Assembly: GCA_020851735.1 (NCBI GenBank)
Contig: JADZCD010000028.1
Location: 32,538-96,537, forward strand
Length of the DNA: 64,000 nt
DNA from: Phycisphaeraceae bacterium
GTDB lineage: Bacteria; Planctomycetota; Phycisphaerae; Phycisphaerales; Phycisphaeraceae
Reading direction: 5' to 3'
Both the position numbers and the translations under genes were made by a program. The notes beneath the pieces were generated by a model that was not told the DNA's origin, did not search any database, and saw only the letters and a list, made by a program, of their open reading frames with translations. Positions 44,557-51,867 of the stretch are shown piece by piece (positions within the stretch are counted from its first letter, which is position 1; each line of letters opens with the position of its first letter).

Positions 44557-45048
44557 TCACAACGCTTCACTACACCAGTACGCACCATTTTGAAATTGAT
44601 GGCGTGGCAGATACTCAGCCACCAGATGCTCTAAATGCTTTTTGTCTGTCACAGGCCGACGGCTGCAACCTCGGCTAAACCAATGACCTCCCGTTTTGCC
44701 GCTTTCGCGTGACAGCATCAATCCCATCAAGCGTTTGAGTGCGGTTGAGACTTCCTGGACACCTATTCCTTGCCGCCATCCCAACAGTAGATGCAGATGA
44801 GTCGGCGTCACCGCGGCAGCATAGAGATTCCAGTTCCGCCGGCTACAGATATCGCGGGCATGCTGGATCAGCTTCATCTGTTGTTTACGATTCAGCAGCA
44901 CGGGAAGTTGTCTGGCCAACTGATCACGGGCTGCAGCCAACGGAATATTGGGAGGTTGAATACCTGGTTTGCGCCGTTGGACATAACCTTTTGGATGATC
45001 AGCTGTCCAAGAACGATAGGTATGAAAAGTCAGCAGATAAACTGGCAT
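44557..45048 (-). CDS. REP-associated tyrosine transposase (RAYT, Y1 HUH family)
   Basis: A 163-residue single-strand DNA nuclease-like protein of the IS200/IS605 TnpA superfamily. The HUH metal motif is His84-Leu-His86 in PTHLHLLLGW, and the likely catalytic tyrosine is Tyr146 in HLVAEYLPRH. The first strand (VYLLTFHTYRSW) and the GGHWFSRGCSRR segment also fit. RAYTs are single-copy genes flanked by the REP hairpins they process. Here hairpins of one family stand directly on both sides (44423-44544 and 45103-45158), which supports the call. The frame is intact. Confidence 0.88.
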   Translation of the reverse strand: MPVYLLTFHTYRSWTADHPKGYVQRRKPGIQPPNIPLAAARDQLARQLPVLLNRKQQMKLIQHARDICSRRNWNLYAAAVTPTHLHLLLGWRQGIGVQEVSTALKRLMGLMLSRESGKTGGHWFSRGCSRRPVTDKKHLEHLVAEYLPRHQFQNGAYWCSEAL

Positions 45049-45102
45049 GGAGAGTTATGTGTTTGCCAATTTGGCCAGCATCTTCATGGACGCAACGAAC
45101 CA

Positions 45103-45158
45103 GCCCCGCATTTCCATGCGGGGCTCATCCTGCTAAGCCCCACCTGGAAAGGTGGGGC
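45103..45158. repeat. REP hairpin pair in opposite orientation
   Basis: The hairpin at 45103-45124 has loop TTCC, so it is inverted relative to the others; that at 45137-45158 has the forward GGAA loop and ACCT stem. Together they make a BIME-like inverted pair between the RAYT gene and lipA. The lipA stop codon (45133-45135) and last codons lie in the second hairpin. Confidence 0.88.
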
Positions 45159-46056
45159 CGGTATTGGTTTGCGTTCGATAGTTCAATTTCTCGGTTTGCT
45201 CATCCGCATGATAACTCGACCGCACCAGCGGCCCGGACTCCACGTGCCCGATCCCTAAGCTCTCGCCCACTTCCTTATACCGCGCGAACTGCTCGGGCCT
45301 GACCCACCGCGTCACCGGCAGGTGCTCGCGCGTGGGCTGCAGATACTGCCCGATCGTCATGATGTCACAGCACCCCTTATCCGTGCGCGTGCCTTCAATC
45401 ACGTCGCCCATGAGCGTATACACCTCCTCATCCGTCTCGCCGATGCCCGCCATGATGCCCGTCTTGGTCGTCAACCCCTGTTCCTTAGCCCGCCGCAGCA
45501 GCTCGAGCGAGCGTTCATACTTCGCCTGCGGCCGCACCACCGGGTACATCCTCTTTACCGTTTCAATATTGTGATTCAAAATCTCCGGGCGCTGGTCCAG
45601 CACCAACTGCAAAGCCTGCCAGTCGCCGCAGAAGTCCGGTATCAGCACTTCGATCGACGTCCCCGGACTCTGCCGGCGGACTTCATTAATGGTTTGCGCC
45701 CAGACTCCCGCCCCGCCGTCGGGCAGTTCGTCGCGGTTGACCGACGTCATCACCACGTGCCGCAGCCCCATCAGCGCCACCGCCTGACCCACCCGCCCCG
45801 GTTCCTCGGTGTCCAGAAACGGCGGCCGCCCGGTCTTGATGTGGCAAAATCCGCATGACCGGGTGCAGGTGTCGCCCAGGATCATGATCGTGGCTGTCCC
45901 CCGCGCCCAGCACTCACCCATATTGGGGCATTTGGCCGATTCACAGACCGTATGCAGTTTATGCCGATCTATAAGCTGGCGCAGGCCCTGATATCCTGCC
46001 CCCCCCGGCAGCCGGGCCCGCAGCCAGTCCGGCTTGCGCCGGCGGATGAACTCCAT
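45133..46056 (-). CDS. lipA: Lipoyl synthase
   Basis: A radical-SAM enzyme that inserts two sulfurs into octanoyl groups on lipoyl domains. The auxiliary cluster motif [12 protein letters not shown] and the radical-SAM motif CTRSCGFC are both complete, and the C-terminal RSSYHADE is conserved. From ATG 46056 it has 307 residues; a GTG at 46101 would add 15. Longer upstream frames read through REP hairpins and are unlikely. The C-terminal residues [11 protein letters not shown] and the stop come from a REP hairpin, so the natural end has been replaced. Confidence 0.93.
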   Translation of the reverse strand: MEFIRRRKPDWLRARLPGGAGYQGLRQLIDRHKLHTVCESAKCPNMGECWARGTATIMILGDTCTRSCGFCHIKTGRPPFLDTEEPGRVGQAVALMGLRHVVMTSVNRDELPDGGAGVWAQTINEVRRQSPGTSIEVLIPDFCGDWQALQLVLDQRPEILNHNIETVKRMYPVVRPQAKYERSLELLRRAKEQGLTTKTGIMAGIGETDEEVYTLMGDVIEGTRTDKGCCDIMTIGQYLQPTREHLPVTRWVRPEQFARYKEVGESLGIGHVESGPLVRSSYHADEQTEKLNYRTQTNTGPTFPGGA

Positions 46057-46091
46057 CCCGCCGTTCTCAACGATCTGGTTGGAAAGGGATA

Positions 46092-46679
46092 ATGTCTTCA
46101 CAGTCAAACAATTGTAGCCGACTAAGAGCCGCCGCGCCCGAAGCCTGTTGCTGCCGCCTTCCCACGCCGTATAGCCCCACGTGGAAACGTGGGGCCGGTC
46201 AAAACCCCGCATGGAAATGCGGGGCCGGTCTGAACCCCACTTCACAAACCCGCATTTTCCTCCTCCTTGCCCTTGTCTTGCCGGCAGTTATCAGTTGTAC
46301 CCCCCCCGCCAGTAAGGGAACGTTCGATTCGGAAAACCCCGCCTCCCGCATCTACGCCATTCACCGGGCTGGCAACCAACGTGACGCCTCCGCCATTCCC
46401 AAGCTCGTGGAAAGCCTGGACCACGACGATCCCGCCGTGCGCATGATGGCCATCCTCGCCTTAGAGCGCATCACCGGCCAGCGCCTAGGCTACGACCCCT
46501 ACGCCCCGGAGCCGGACCGTCGCCTGGCTGTGGATCGCTGGGCCCAGGCTGTCCGCGCCCAGCGCTGGTCGATCCAGACCGCAACAGGCGAACCAAAACC
46601 CAGTACACTAAATCTTCCCAACAAGCCTCACCCGGCCCACCCTGCCGCCTCTGCCACCGCCGTGGAAACGCAGCAATAG
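46092..46679 (+). CDS. HEAT-repeat lipoprotein with disrupted start
   Basis: The frame opens at ATG 46092, but residues 27-48 ([19 protein letters not shown]) are the translation of two REP hairpins (46174-46195 and 46205-46224). Straight after them comes a textbook lipoprotein signal: basic residue, [14 protein letters not shown] with Cys at about 69. Residues about 85-160 look like HEAT repeats ([31 protein letters not shown]). So the real signal peptide begins near 46232, where no ATG, GTG or TTG is in frame, only CTG. Either a CTG start is used or the long N-terminus is made. The last 30 residues are Pro/Ala-rich. Confidence 0.6.
   Translation: MSSQSNNCSRLRAAAPEACCCRLPTPYSPTWKRGAGQNPAWKCGAGLNPTSQTRIFLLLALVLPAVISCTPPASKGTFDSENPASRIYAIHRAGNQRDASAIPKLVESLDHDDPAVRMMAILALERITGQRLGYDPYAPEPDRRLAVDRWAQAVRAQRWSIQTATGEPKPSTLNLPNKPHPAHPAASATAVETQQ
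46174..46225 (+). repeat. REP hairpin pair at the lipoprotein gene start
   Basis: Two GGAA-loop hairpins, stems ACGT (46174-46195) and GCAT (46205-46224), in the same orientation, 9 bases apart. A decayed third (AACCCCACTTC) follows at 46233. Confidence 0.88.
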
Positions 46680-46705
46680 TGGGGGAGCGGGCGAAAGAAC
46701 ACGCC

Positions 46706-47047
46706 ATGGTTGACAGCCTGATATCCAAAATCCAAACCCTGCCCGACGGCATCCTCGTGCAATTGGCCGGCGACATTGACTTTGGCAAAGCTCCGGACCT
46801 GCGCGTGCAGTTAATGCAGCAGCTCCAGACCAATCCCAAGCGGCTGATCGTTGATTTATCCAAGGTCAGCTACATGGACAGCTCCGGCGTGGCCACGCTC
46901 GTCGAAGCCCTCCAGGGCTCGCGCCAGGCCGGCGGAAAAATGGTCCTCTGCAATCTGCAACCTAAAGTCCGCGGCATCTTCGAAATCGCCCGCCTCGACC
47001 AGGTCTTCACCATCGTGGCTGACCAGAAATCCGCGGAAAAAGCCTGA
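46706..47047 (+). CDS. STAS-domain protein (MlaB or anti-anti-sigma type)
   Basis: A 113-residue single STAS domain: GILVQLAGDIDFGKAPDLR, then KRLIVDLSKVSYMDSSGVATLVEAL. The phosphorylatable-Ser motif DSSG is kept, as in SpoIIAA/RsbV, but the gene lies 72 bases before an MlaE-type permease, where a STAS partner (MlaB) is expected. Both readings remain open; the location favours the transport role. A GTG at 46679 would add nine residues. Confidence 0.8.
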   Translation: MVDSLISKIQTLPDGILVQLAGDIDFGKAPDLRVQLMQQLQTNPKRLIVDLSKVSYMDSSGVATLVEALQGSRQAGGKMVLCNLQPKVRGIFEIARLDQVFTIVADQKSAEKA

Positions 47048-47119
47048 TCTTCCCCGCCGCCGGTTCGTGGCACGCTCCTGCCCGCTCCACTCGATGCTCG
47101 TTGAGGTTCAACACGTTCC

Positions 47120-48112
47120 ATGAACTCAACCCCGGAAAACCACTCCCCACCCCCGGAAGGAAATCGCACGGGTGCCACACAGCATGGCCTGGGTGCCACA
47201 CAGCAGTTCCGGGGGCCCGAAGAGTGCTGTGTGCCGCATACCCCTCCTGCTCCGCAAGTACCCCCGGAATCCCTCTCCTCAGCCGAACTATCCTCGCATC
47301 ACCACCCCCTCCTGTCCCTGCTTGATCGCATGGGCCGCCCTGTCAACGAAGGCCTCCGCTACGTCGGCGGCTTAGTCTGGCTCCTGCTGGACACCTGCCG
47401 CTGGATCTGGCGCAGCCTGTTCACCCGCCAGGTGCGATTTGGACGCTTTGCCTTCTACGCTCAACTGGTCCGCATCGGCGTGCGCTCCGTGGGCGTCGTG
47501 GCCTTGGTCTGTGGTTGCATCGGCTTTATCCTCGCCCTCCAGATGGCCCCGCCCTTGGAACCCTTCGGCCAACTTGAACAAGTCCCCGTCATCATCGGCA
47601 TCGCCGTGTTCCGCGAACTGGGCCCGCTCATCAGCGCCATCGTCTTGACCGGCTTCGCCGGCGCCTCCATCGCCGCCGAGCTGGGCACCATGGTCGTCGG
47701 CGAGGAAATCGAAGCCCTCCACGCTCACGCCCTCAATCCCATTCGCTTCCTGGTCATGCCCCGCGTCCTGGCCACCGTGCTTTCCTTAATCGTCCTGTGC
47801 GTCATCGGCGAATTGATCGCCGTGGCCAGCGGCTGGGCTGTGGGCGTGGCCATCCTCGACGTGCCCTCCAAGGTCTACCTGCAGAACACCATCGACGCCC
47901 TGGACATGGCTGACTTCTTCACCGGCCTGTTCAAGGCTGGCGTCTTTGGCATGTTGATCGGGCTGGTCGCCTGCTACAACGGCCTGTCCGTCACCGGCGG
48001 CGCCGCCGGCGTCGGCAAAGCCACCACCAACACCGTCGTCTTCTCCATCGTCGGCACCATCGTCCTGGACCTGATCTTCACCAGCGTCTTCTTCCGCCTA
48101 GGCTGGACCTAA
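47120..48112 (+). CDS. mlaE: MlaE-type lipid ABC permease with repeat-derived N-terminus
   Basis: A 330-residue permease of the phospholipid transport (Mla) system. Residues about 70-330 have the family pattern: FGRFAFYAQLVRIGVRSV, FRELGPLISAIVLTGFAGASIAAELGTM, and ALNPIRFLVMPRVLA, with about five to six helices. The first 60 residues are Pro/Ser/Thr/His-rich and are encoded by CCCCGGAA microrepeats and ACACAGC hairpins (47129-47275). The stop TAA is followed at once by CCCCCGGAAGTG. The ATPase (MlaF) and MCE protein (MlaD) are not in the next genes. Confidence 0.87.
   Translation: MNSTPENHSPPPEGNRTGATQHGLGATQQFRGPEECCVPHTPPAPQVPPESLSSAELSSHHHPLLSLLDRMGRPVNEGLRYVGGLVWLLLDTCRWIWRSLFTRQVRFGRFAFYAQLVRIGVRSVGVVALVCGCIGFILALQMAPPLEPFGQLEQVPVIIGIAVFRELGPLISAIVLTGFAGASIAAELGTMVVGEEIEALHAHALNPIRFLVMPRVLATVLSLIVLCVIGELIAVASGWAVGVAILDVPSKVYLQNTIDALDMADFFTGLFKAGVFGMLIGLVACYNGLSVTGGAAGVGKATTNTVVFSIVGTIVLDLIFTSVFFRLGWT
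47170..47241 (+). repeat. Nested ACACAGC hairpin repeats in the mlaE start region
   Basis: Two left arms (47170-47184, 47191-47205) and one right arm (GTGCTGTGTGCCGCATAC, 47224-47241), with a TTCCGGGGGC microrepeat (47207-47216) in the loop. This looks like insertion of one element into another. Confidence 0.65.
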
Positions 48113-48210
48113 CCCCCGGAAGTGCCCCCGGAAATAAATCGTATGGGTGCCACATAGCATGGCGAAGCCTGCTGTGTGCGTTGGCTCCCGCCCTCGGAAG
48201 TTCCCCTCGG
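48113..48210 (+). repeat. Repeat cluster 3' of mlaE
   Basis: CCCCCGGAAGTG and CCCCCGGAAATA in tandem directly after the stop codon, then an ACACAGC hairpin copy (48144-48180), then two CCTCGGAAGT variants. No gene lies here. Confidence 0.75.
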
Positions 48211-48254
48211 AAGTGTTCCTGCTCATTCTTCACCAAATCGCCAAAATCACCAAA

Positions 48255-48280
48255 TAAAAACCCACCCATGCCGGGTGGGC
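48255..48280 (-). terminator. Rho-independent terminator
   Basis: On the minus strand the stem CCCACCC/GGGTGGG (48261-48279) is followed by TTTTTATTT. It ends the transcript of the gene at 48329-48652. Confidence 0.85.
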
Positions 48281-48328
48281 TTGAATGTCTCGGTTTTCCC
48301 TAATCCCCAACCCCCAATCCCCAATCCC

Positions 48329-48652
48329 TCACGCCTTGGCCACTTCCACAAATCGGCTGACGCTCTTAAGGTCCAACAGCACATCTGTCGTCGCCCGCAG
48401 CGTGCCGGTCTCGCCGGGCTGAGCTTTGATAGGCTGCTGCTTGACCACGCGCCCGCCGTACATCCGCCCACCGCGCCGGTCCGGGCTGTAATGCTTGACG
48501 CGCAGCTTCCGCAGCCGTTCGTTTTCAGCCTTGACCGCCGCGTCCTTGCTCAAAAGCCGCACAATCGTCTTGGCCGCCGCGGCATTAGTCGGCTGCTTGA
48601 CGACCTTCACCTTCAAAGTGCTTCCCAACGCGATATTGGCTAAATCAGCCAT
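48329..48652 (-). CDS. Conserved-looking small protein of unknown function
   Basis: A 107-residue basic protein with no domain I recognise. It opens with MADLANIALGSTLKVKVVK, a beta-rich stretch, followed by TIVRLLSKD, a charged helix (AVKAENERLRKLRVKHY) and a second beta-rich part with GGRMYGGRVVKQQPIK and TTDVLLDLKSVSRFVEV. The many basic residues and regular strand pattern suggest nucleic-acid or ribosome binding. It has its own terminator and a plausible start at 48652, which supports a real gene. Confidence 0.7.
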   Translation of the reverse strand: MADLANIALGSTLKVKVVKQPTNAAAAKTIVRLLSKDAAVKAENERLRKLRVKHYSPDRRGGRMYGGRVVKQQPIKAQPGETGTLRATTDVLLDLKSVSRFVEVAKA

Positions 48653-48753
48653 GGTTCACCTCATCGAATCCGCTCGCCAGCGGGCCGAGCGGGTGGAGTC
48701 ATTGCTGTGCTTTACGAAAAGATGGGCCATTGTGCCAGTAATTGCCCAAAACG

Positions 48754-49500
48754 TCAATTCCCCAGCCTGGCGACTTCCTCCACCAGGCTCCCGGGCACGC
48801 CGATGTCCCCGACCACCACCCGCCCAAGACATCGCTGGGCTTCTTTGGTTATAAATCCTTTTTTGACAGCCACAAACGTCACCGTCAGGTCCGCTTGAAT
48901 CGTCGCCTCATCCGCCTCACCACTGTCGCAATCCAGCCCCGAGGGGATGTCGATCGCCACCACCTTGCTGCCCCGCCGGCGAGCCAGATTGCACGCTTTG
49001 ATGATCTGATCCATGGGCTCGCGAACCGGGCCTTTGAACCCTGTGCCCAGCAGGCAATCCACAATGACCGTCGCCTTACTCAGGCGCTCAGCCAAAACTT
49101 CAGCAGCAGTGGGGCGGTCCATAAGTTCAACAGCCTGGCCCATTTTCCGCCAGACCTGGGCGTTTATCGCCGCATCCCCGCTCAGCGCATCCGGCGGCCT
49201 GGCCGCCAGCACCGCCACATGCAGGCCTCGGTTGCACAAATGCCTGGCCACCACATAACCATCCCCGCCGTTATTCCCTCCCCCGCAGAGAATCACGAAC
49301 CTTTGATCTTCCGCCGCCATCCTCTGCTCACCTAGCCAACTCAAAATCGCTTCCACGGCGCTTCGCCCCGCGTTTTCCATCAGCACCACGCCCGCCAGAC
49401 CCAGCCTTTCCATAGCCAGCCGGTCAATCGCCCGTACCTGGGCGCCAGAGAGCAAAATGGCTGGGCGATCGATCACAGGTCGGTGTCCTTCGGCTGGCAA
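48754..49500 (-). CDS. nnrE: NAD(P)H-hydrate epimerase
   Basis: Epimerises damaged, hydrated NAD(P)H so that a dehydratase can repair it. A 248-residue YjeF N-terminal domain: LMENAGRSAVEAIL near residue 40, CGGGNNGGDGYVVARHL near 72 and DCLLGTGFKGPVREP near 148, DIPSGLDCDSGE near 183. The ADP-dependent dehydratase half (NnrD) is absent, so it must be encoded elsewhere. Confidence 0.93.
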   Translation of the reverse strand: MPAEGHRPVIDRPAILLSGAQVRAIDRLAMERLGLAGVVLMENAGRSAVEAILSWLGEQRMAAEDQRFVILCGGGNNGGDGYVVARHLCNRGLHVAVLAARPPDALSGDAAINAQVWRKMGQAVELMDRPTAAEVLAERLSKATVIVDCLLGTGFKGPVREPMDQIIKACNLARRRGSKVVAIDIPSGLDCDSGEADEATIQADLTVTFVAVKKGFITKEAQRCLGRVVVGDIGVPGSLVEEVARLGN

Positions 49501-49595
49501 AACCTACGCGTCCGTCATCCTATCCCAACCTGGCTTTTCCGCGAAACAAACTCATTTAGGTTGTCAGGATAGGTCGCCTGGGCCACAATGAACGG

Positions 49596-50045
49596 GTGAT
49601 CCTGGAAGTACGCCATCGTTCCGGTCAGCGGCTTACCGTCGAGGTGGACCTGGCCAAACCTCCCACGCTCGTGGGTGCTCCGCCTGCGCCGGGTCCGGAA
49701 GTCTGTCTGAATTGGGATCAGGCGGTGGACGACCAAGGCTTTCTGCGCCGTTGTCCGGTCTGTGGCTGCCGCGATCTCTACTTTCGCAAGGATTTTTATC
49801 GCTTAACCGGTCTGGCCGTGGTGCTCTTAGCCGCCATTCTCGCCATGCTTCTCTTCGGCGGGCCGTGGCTGTACCTGGTCGTGGCGGTATTGGGCGTGAT
49901 CATGGTGGTGGATTTCGCGATCTGGCGCTGGGGCTCAGGCCGCCTGGTTTGTTACCAGTGCGGCAGCGGTTTCTCCAAGCTGCCTGTTCCCAGGGATCAC
50001 CCCCGCTGGGACGCCGCCACCGCCGCCCGCTACAAACACGAGTAA
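49596..50045 (+). CDS. Membrane protein with split zinc ribbon
   Basis: A 149-residue protein of unknown function. It starts at GTG 49596. CPVCGC (about 53-58) and CYQCGSG (about 119-125) can form one zinc ribbon, with two membrane helices (GLAVVLLAAILAMLLFGGPWLYLVVAVLGVIMVVD as two segments) between them. So both Cys pairs would lie on the same side of the membrane. Its stop codon is followed directly by the end repeat of a 281-base element. Confidence 0.72.
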   Translation: MILEVRHRSGQRLTVEVDLAKPPTLVGAPPAPGPEVCLNWDQAVDDQGFLRRCPVCGCRDLYFRKDFYRLTGLAVVLLAAILAMLLFGGPWLYLVVAVLGVIMVVDFAIWRWGSGRLVCYQCGSGFSKLPVPRDHPRWDAATAARYKHE

Positions 50046-50326
50046 GAAGGAGTTAGGAATTGGGAGTTAGGAGTTGGGGGTCAAGCCGGGGCGCAAGCCC
50101 CGGGTATGCTTCGGGTTCCGGGTCTCGGCGTTGAGAACCGAGTGAGGCCATAACCATTGCGCTATTTACATCGGAAATCGCAAATCGGCAATCAGCAATT
50201 TTTTAATTCGGCATTCAACACTCGGCATTCGCCATTTTTGTATTCAACCTTGTCTTTCCCTAACCCCCAACCTCTCATTCCTAACTCCTCACTCCTAACT
50301 CCTAACTCCCAATTCCTAACTCCTCC
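50046..50326. mobile_element. MITE-like non-coding element with CCTAACTCC-type ends
   Basis: Left end 50046-50081 (AAGGAGTTAGGAATTGGGAG and on) is the inverse of the right end 50261-50326 (…CTCCCAATTCCTAACTCCTC…), giving long imperfect terminal inverted repeats of the same kind as those at the four-helix-bundle gene. The 180 bases inside hold no gene but a GCAA-loop palindrome (50091-50107) and short direct repeats built on TCGGCATTC. The rest of the gap up to 50406 holds only the Shine-Dalgarno of the next gene. Confidence 0.5.
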
Positions 50327-50406
50327 TTTCCCCCCTTCCCTCATGACAATCCCCGCGACTTGGCGATTAGATGGTGCGTATCGACTAACTCCCAGGAAGG
50401 ATTCCC

Positions 50407-51042
50407 ATGGCTGAATTGCTGATTTACGGCGCGGGCGGGCATGGCTGGGTCGTGGCCGAGTCCGCCCAGGCCGCCGGTTGGCAGATCCGCGGCTTCCTTG
50501 ATGATTCCCTATCGACCGGACCGATCGGCCCCTGGGATCTGCTGGATAAAAGCATCCTGGAAAAATCCGCCCTGCCCATCCACGTCGCCATCGGCCACAA
50601 CGCCGCCCGCCGCTTGGTCAGCGAACGCCTCCTGAAAGCCGGCAAGACCCTGGCCACCGTCATTCACCCTTCCGCCTGGATCAGTCCCACCTCCGTCTTG
50701 GGCGATGGCGTTTACGTCGGTCCCCAGGCCTCCGTCAACGCCCAGGCCCGCTTAGGTCGCGGCGTGATCGTCAACACCGCCGCCGTCGTTGAACACCACA
50801 CCATCATCAGTCCATTTGCCCACCTTGGGCCCGGCAGCATCCTCACCGGCCAAGCGGAAGTGAGGGAGGAAACTCTTCTGGGCGCCGGTTGCGTCGTATT
50901 GCCCAAAGTGAGAGTGGGGGCCCGCGTCACCGTCGCCGCCGGAGCCGTGGTCCTCCGCGACGTCCCCGCCGACCAAACCGTCATGGGCGTCCCCGCCAAA
51001 CCGGTTCCGCCCAAGCCATCGACGTATTCACGTCTAGCGTAA
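50407..51042 (+). CDS. Sugar O-/N-acyltransferase, PglD/NeuD-like
   Basis: A 211-residue protein. The N-terminal Rossmann-like part starts LLIYGAGGHGWVVAESA; the rest is a left-handed parallel beta-helix of hexapeptide repeats (from about 95: HPSAWISPTSVLGDGVYVGP) with a catalytic His in VVEHHTII near 128. PglD/NeuD enzymes acetylate sugar amines or sialic acid for glycans. AGGAAGG lies six bases upstream of the ATG. Its stop is followed by the 112-bp repeat units. Confidence 0.85.
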   Translation: MAELLIYGAGGHGWVVAESAQAAGWQIRGFLDDSLSTGPIGPWDLLDKSILEKSALPIHVAIGHNAARRLVSERLLKAGKTLATVIHPSAWISPTSVLGDGVYVGPQASVNAQARLGRGVIVNTAAVVEHHTIISPFAHLGPGSILTGQAEVREETLLGAGCVVLPKVRVGARVTVAAGAVVLRDVPADQTVMGVPAKPVPPKPSTYSRLA

Positions 51043-51053
51043 AAAAACCATTC

Positions 51054-51261
51054 ACCACTGAGCACACAGAGATCACAGAGCCAAGACACAGGAATTCAGA
51101 ATAAAAAAACCTTGGTTTTCCTCCGTGCTCTCCGTGACCTCCGTGGTGAAAACCAAAAACAATTTACCACTGAGCACACAGAGATCACAGAGACAAAACA
51201 CAATAGTTCAGAATAAAAATATTTTGCTTCAACTCCGTGTTCTCCGTGACCTCCGTGGTGA
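51054..51261. repeat. 112-bp period repeat, copies A and B
   Basis: Two 95-base units (51054-51148, 51166-51261) start ACCACTGAGCACACAGAG and end TCTCCGTGACCTCCGTGGTG. The ends are imperfect inverted repeats of each other built on a 9-base step (CACGGAG). The middle is AT-rich (TTCAGAATAAAA). Unit starts are exactly 112 bases apart. Confidence 0.85.
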
Positions 51262-51268
51262 ACCCTTC

Positions 51269-51757
51269 CTAATCAATCTTCCCCAGCAGCACCACCACGT
51301 GACAGGCAATCGCCCGGTTCTCCCCCAGCGCGTCCACCTTTTCGTGCGTCTTGCCCTTTAGATTCACCTGTGCCAGCGCACAACCCAGCAAGCGTGCCAG
51401 ATTCTCCTTCATCGCCGCTTTGTGCGGGCTGAGCTTGGGCTTCTGCAGAATCACCGTCACGTCCAGATTGCCGACAACATATCCCGCCGCCCGCATGCGC
51501 TTGGCTGCTTCTTCCACAAACACGCGTGAGTCGGCGTTCTTCCATTTCGGGTCGTTGTCCGGGAACAATTGCCCGATGTCGTCCTGACCTAACGCCCCTA
51601 GGATCGCGTCCGTCACCGCGTGATACACCACGTCCCCATCCGAGTGTGCGTCACACCCGCGCTCGTGCTCGATGTGCAACCCGCCCACGATCAACCGCTT
51701 GCCCGGCTCCAACCGGTGCAGATCAAACCCATGTCCAACGCGATAAGGCAGTTTCAC
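51269..51757 (-). CDS. ispF: 2-C-methyl-D-erythritol 2,4-cyclodiphosphate synthase
   Basis: Fifth step of the MEP isoprenoid route. Motifs are complete: GHGFDLHRL (metal Asp-x-His), DAHSDGDVVYHAVTDAILGALG, FPDNDPKWKNADS and a C-terminal GKTHEKVDALGE. From GTG 51757 it has 162 residues, the usual size. Longer starts (ATG 51808 adds 17 residues, 51847 adds 30) would translate a decayed repeat at 51755-51783 as PSAFSATSAV. No Shine-Dalgarno is seen at any choice, so the repeat may have displaced the old start region. Confidence 0.9.
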   Translation of the reverse strand: MKLPYRVGHGFDLHRLEPGKRLIVGGLHIEHERGCDAHSDGDVVYHAVTDAILGALGQDDIGQLFPDNDPKWKNADSRVFVEEAAKRMRAAGYVVGNLDVTVILQKPKLSPHKAAMKENLARLLGCALAQVNLKGKTHEKVDALGENRAIACHVVVLLGKID

Positions 51758-51783
51758 CGCCGAGGTCGCCGAGAACGCCGAGG
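51755..51783 (-). repeat. GC-shifted copy of the 9-base-step repeat
   Basis: CACCGCCGAGGTCGCCGAGA and its continuation have the same 9-base rhythm as CACCACGGAGGTCACGGAGA in the 112-bp units, with A-C-G changed to G-C-C. It overlaps the ispF start. Confidence 0.6.
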
Positions 51784-51867
51784 GAGATGCTGAATTTTGA
51801 TGCACCATATTAGTGTTATTCCGTCTTACGCATACCAAATACTCCACAGCTAAACCAAAAACAATTT

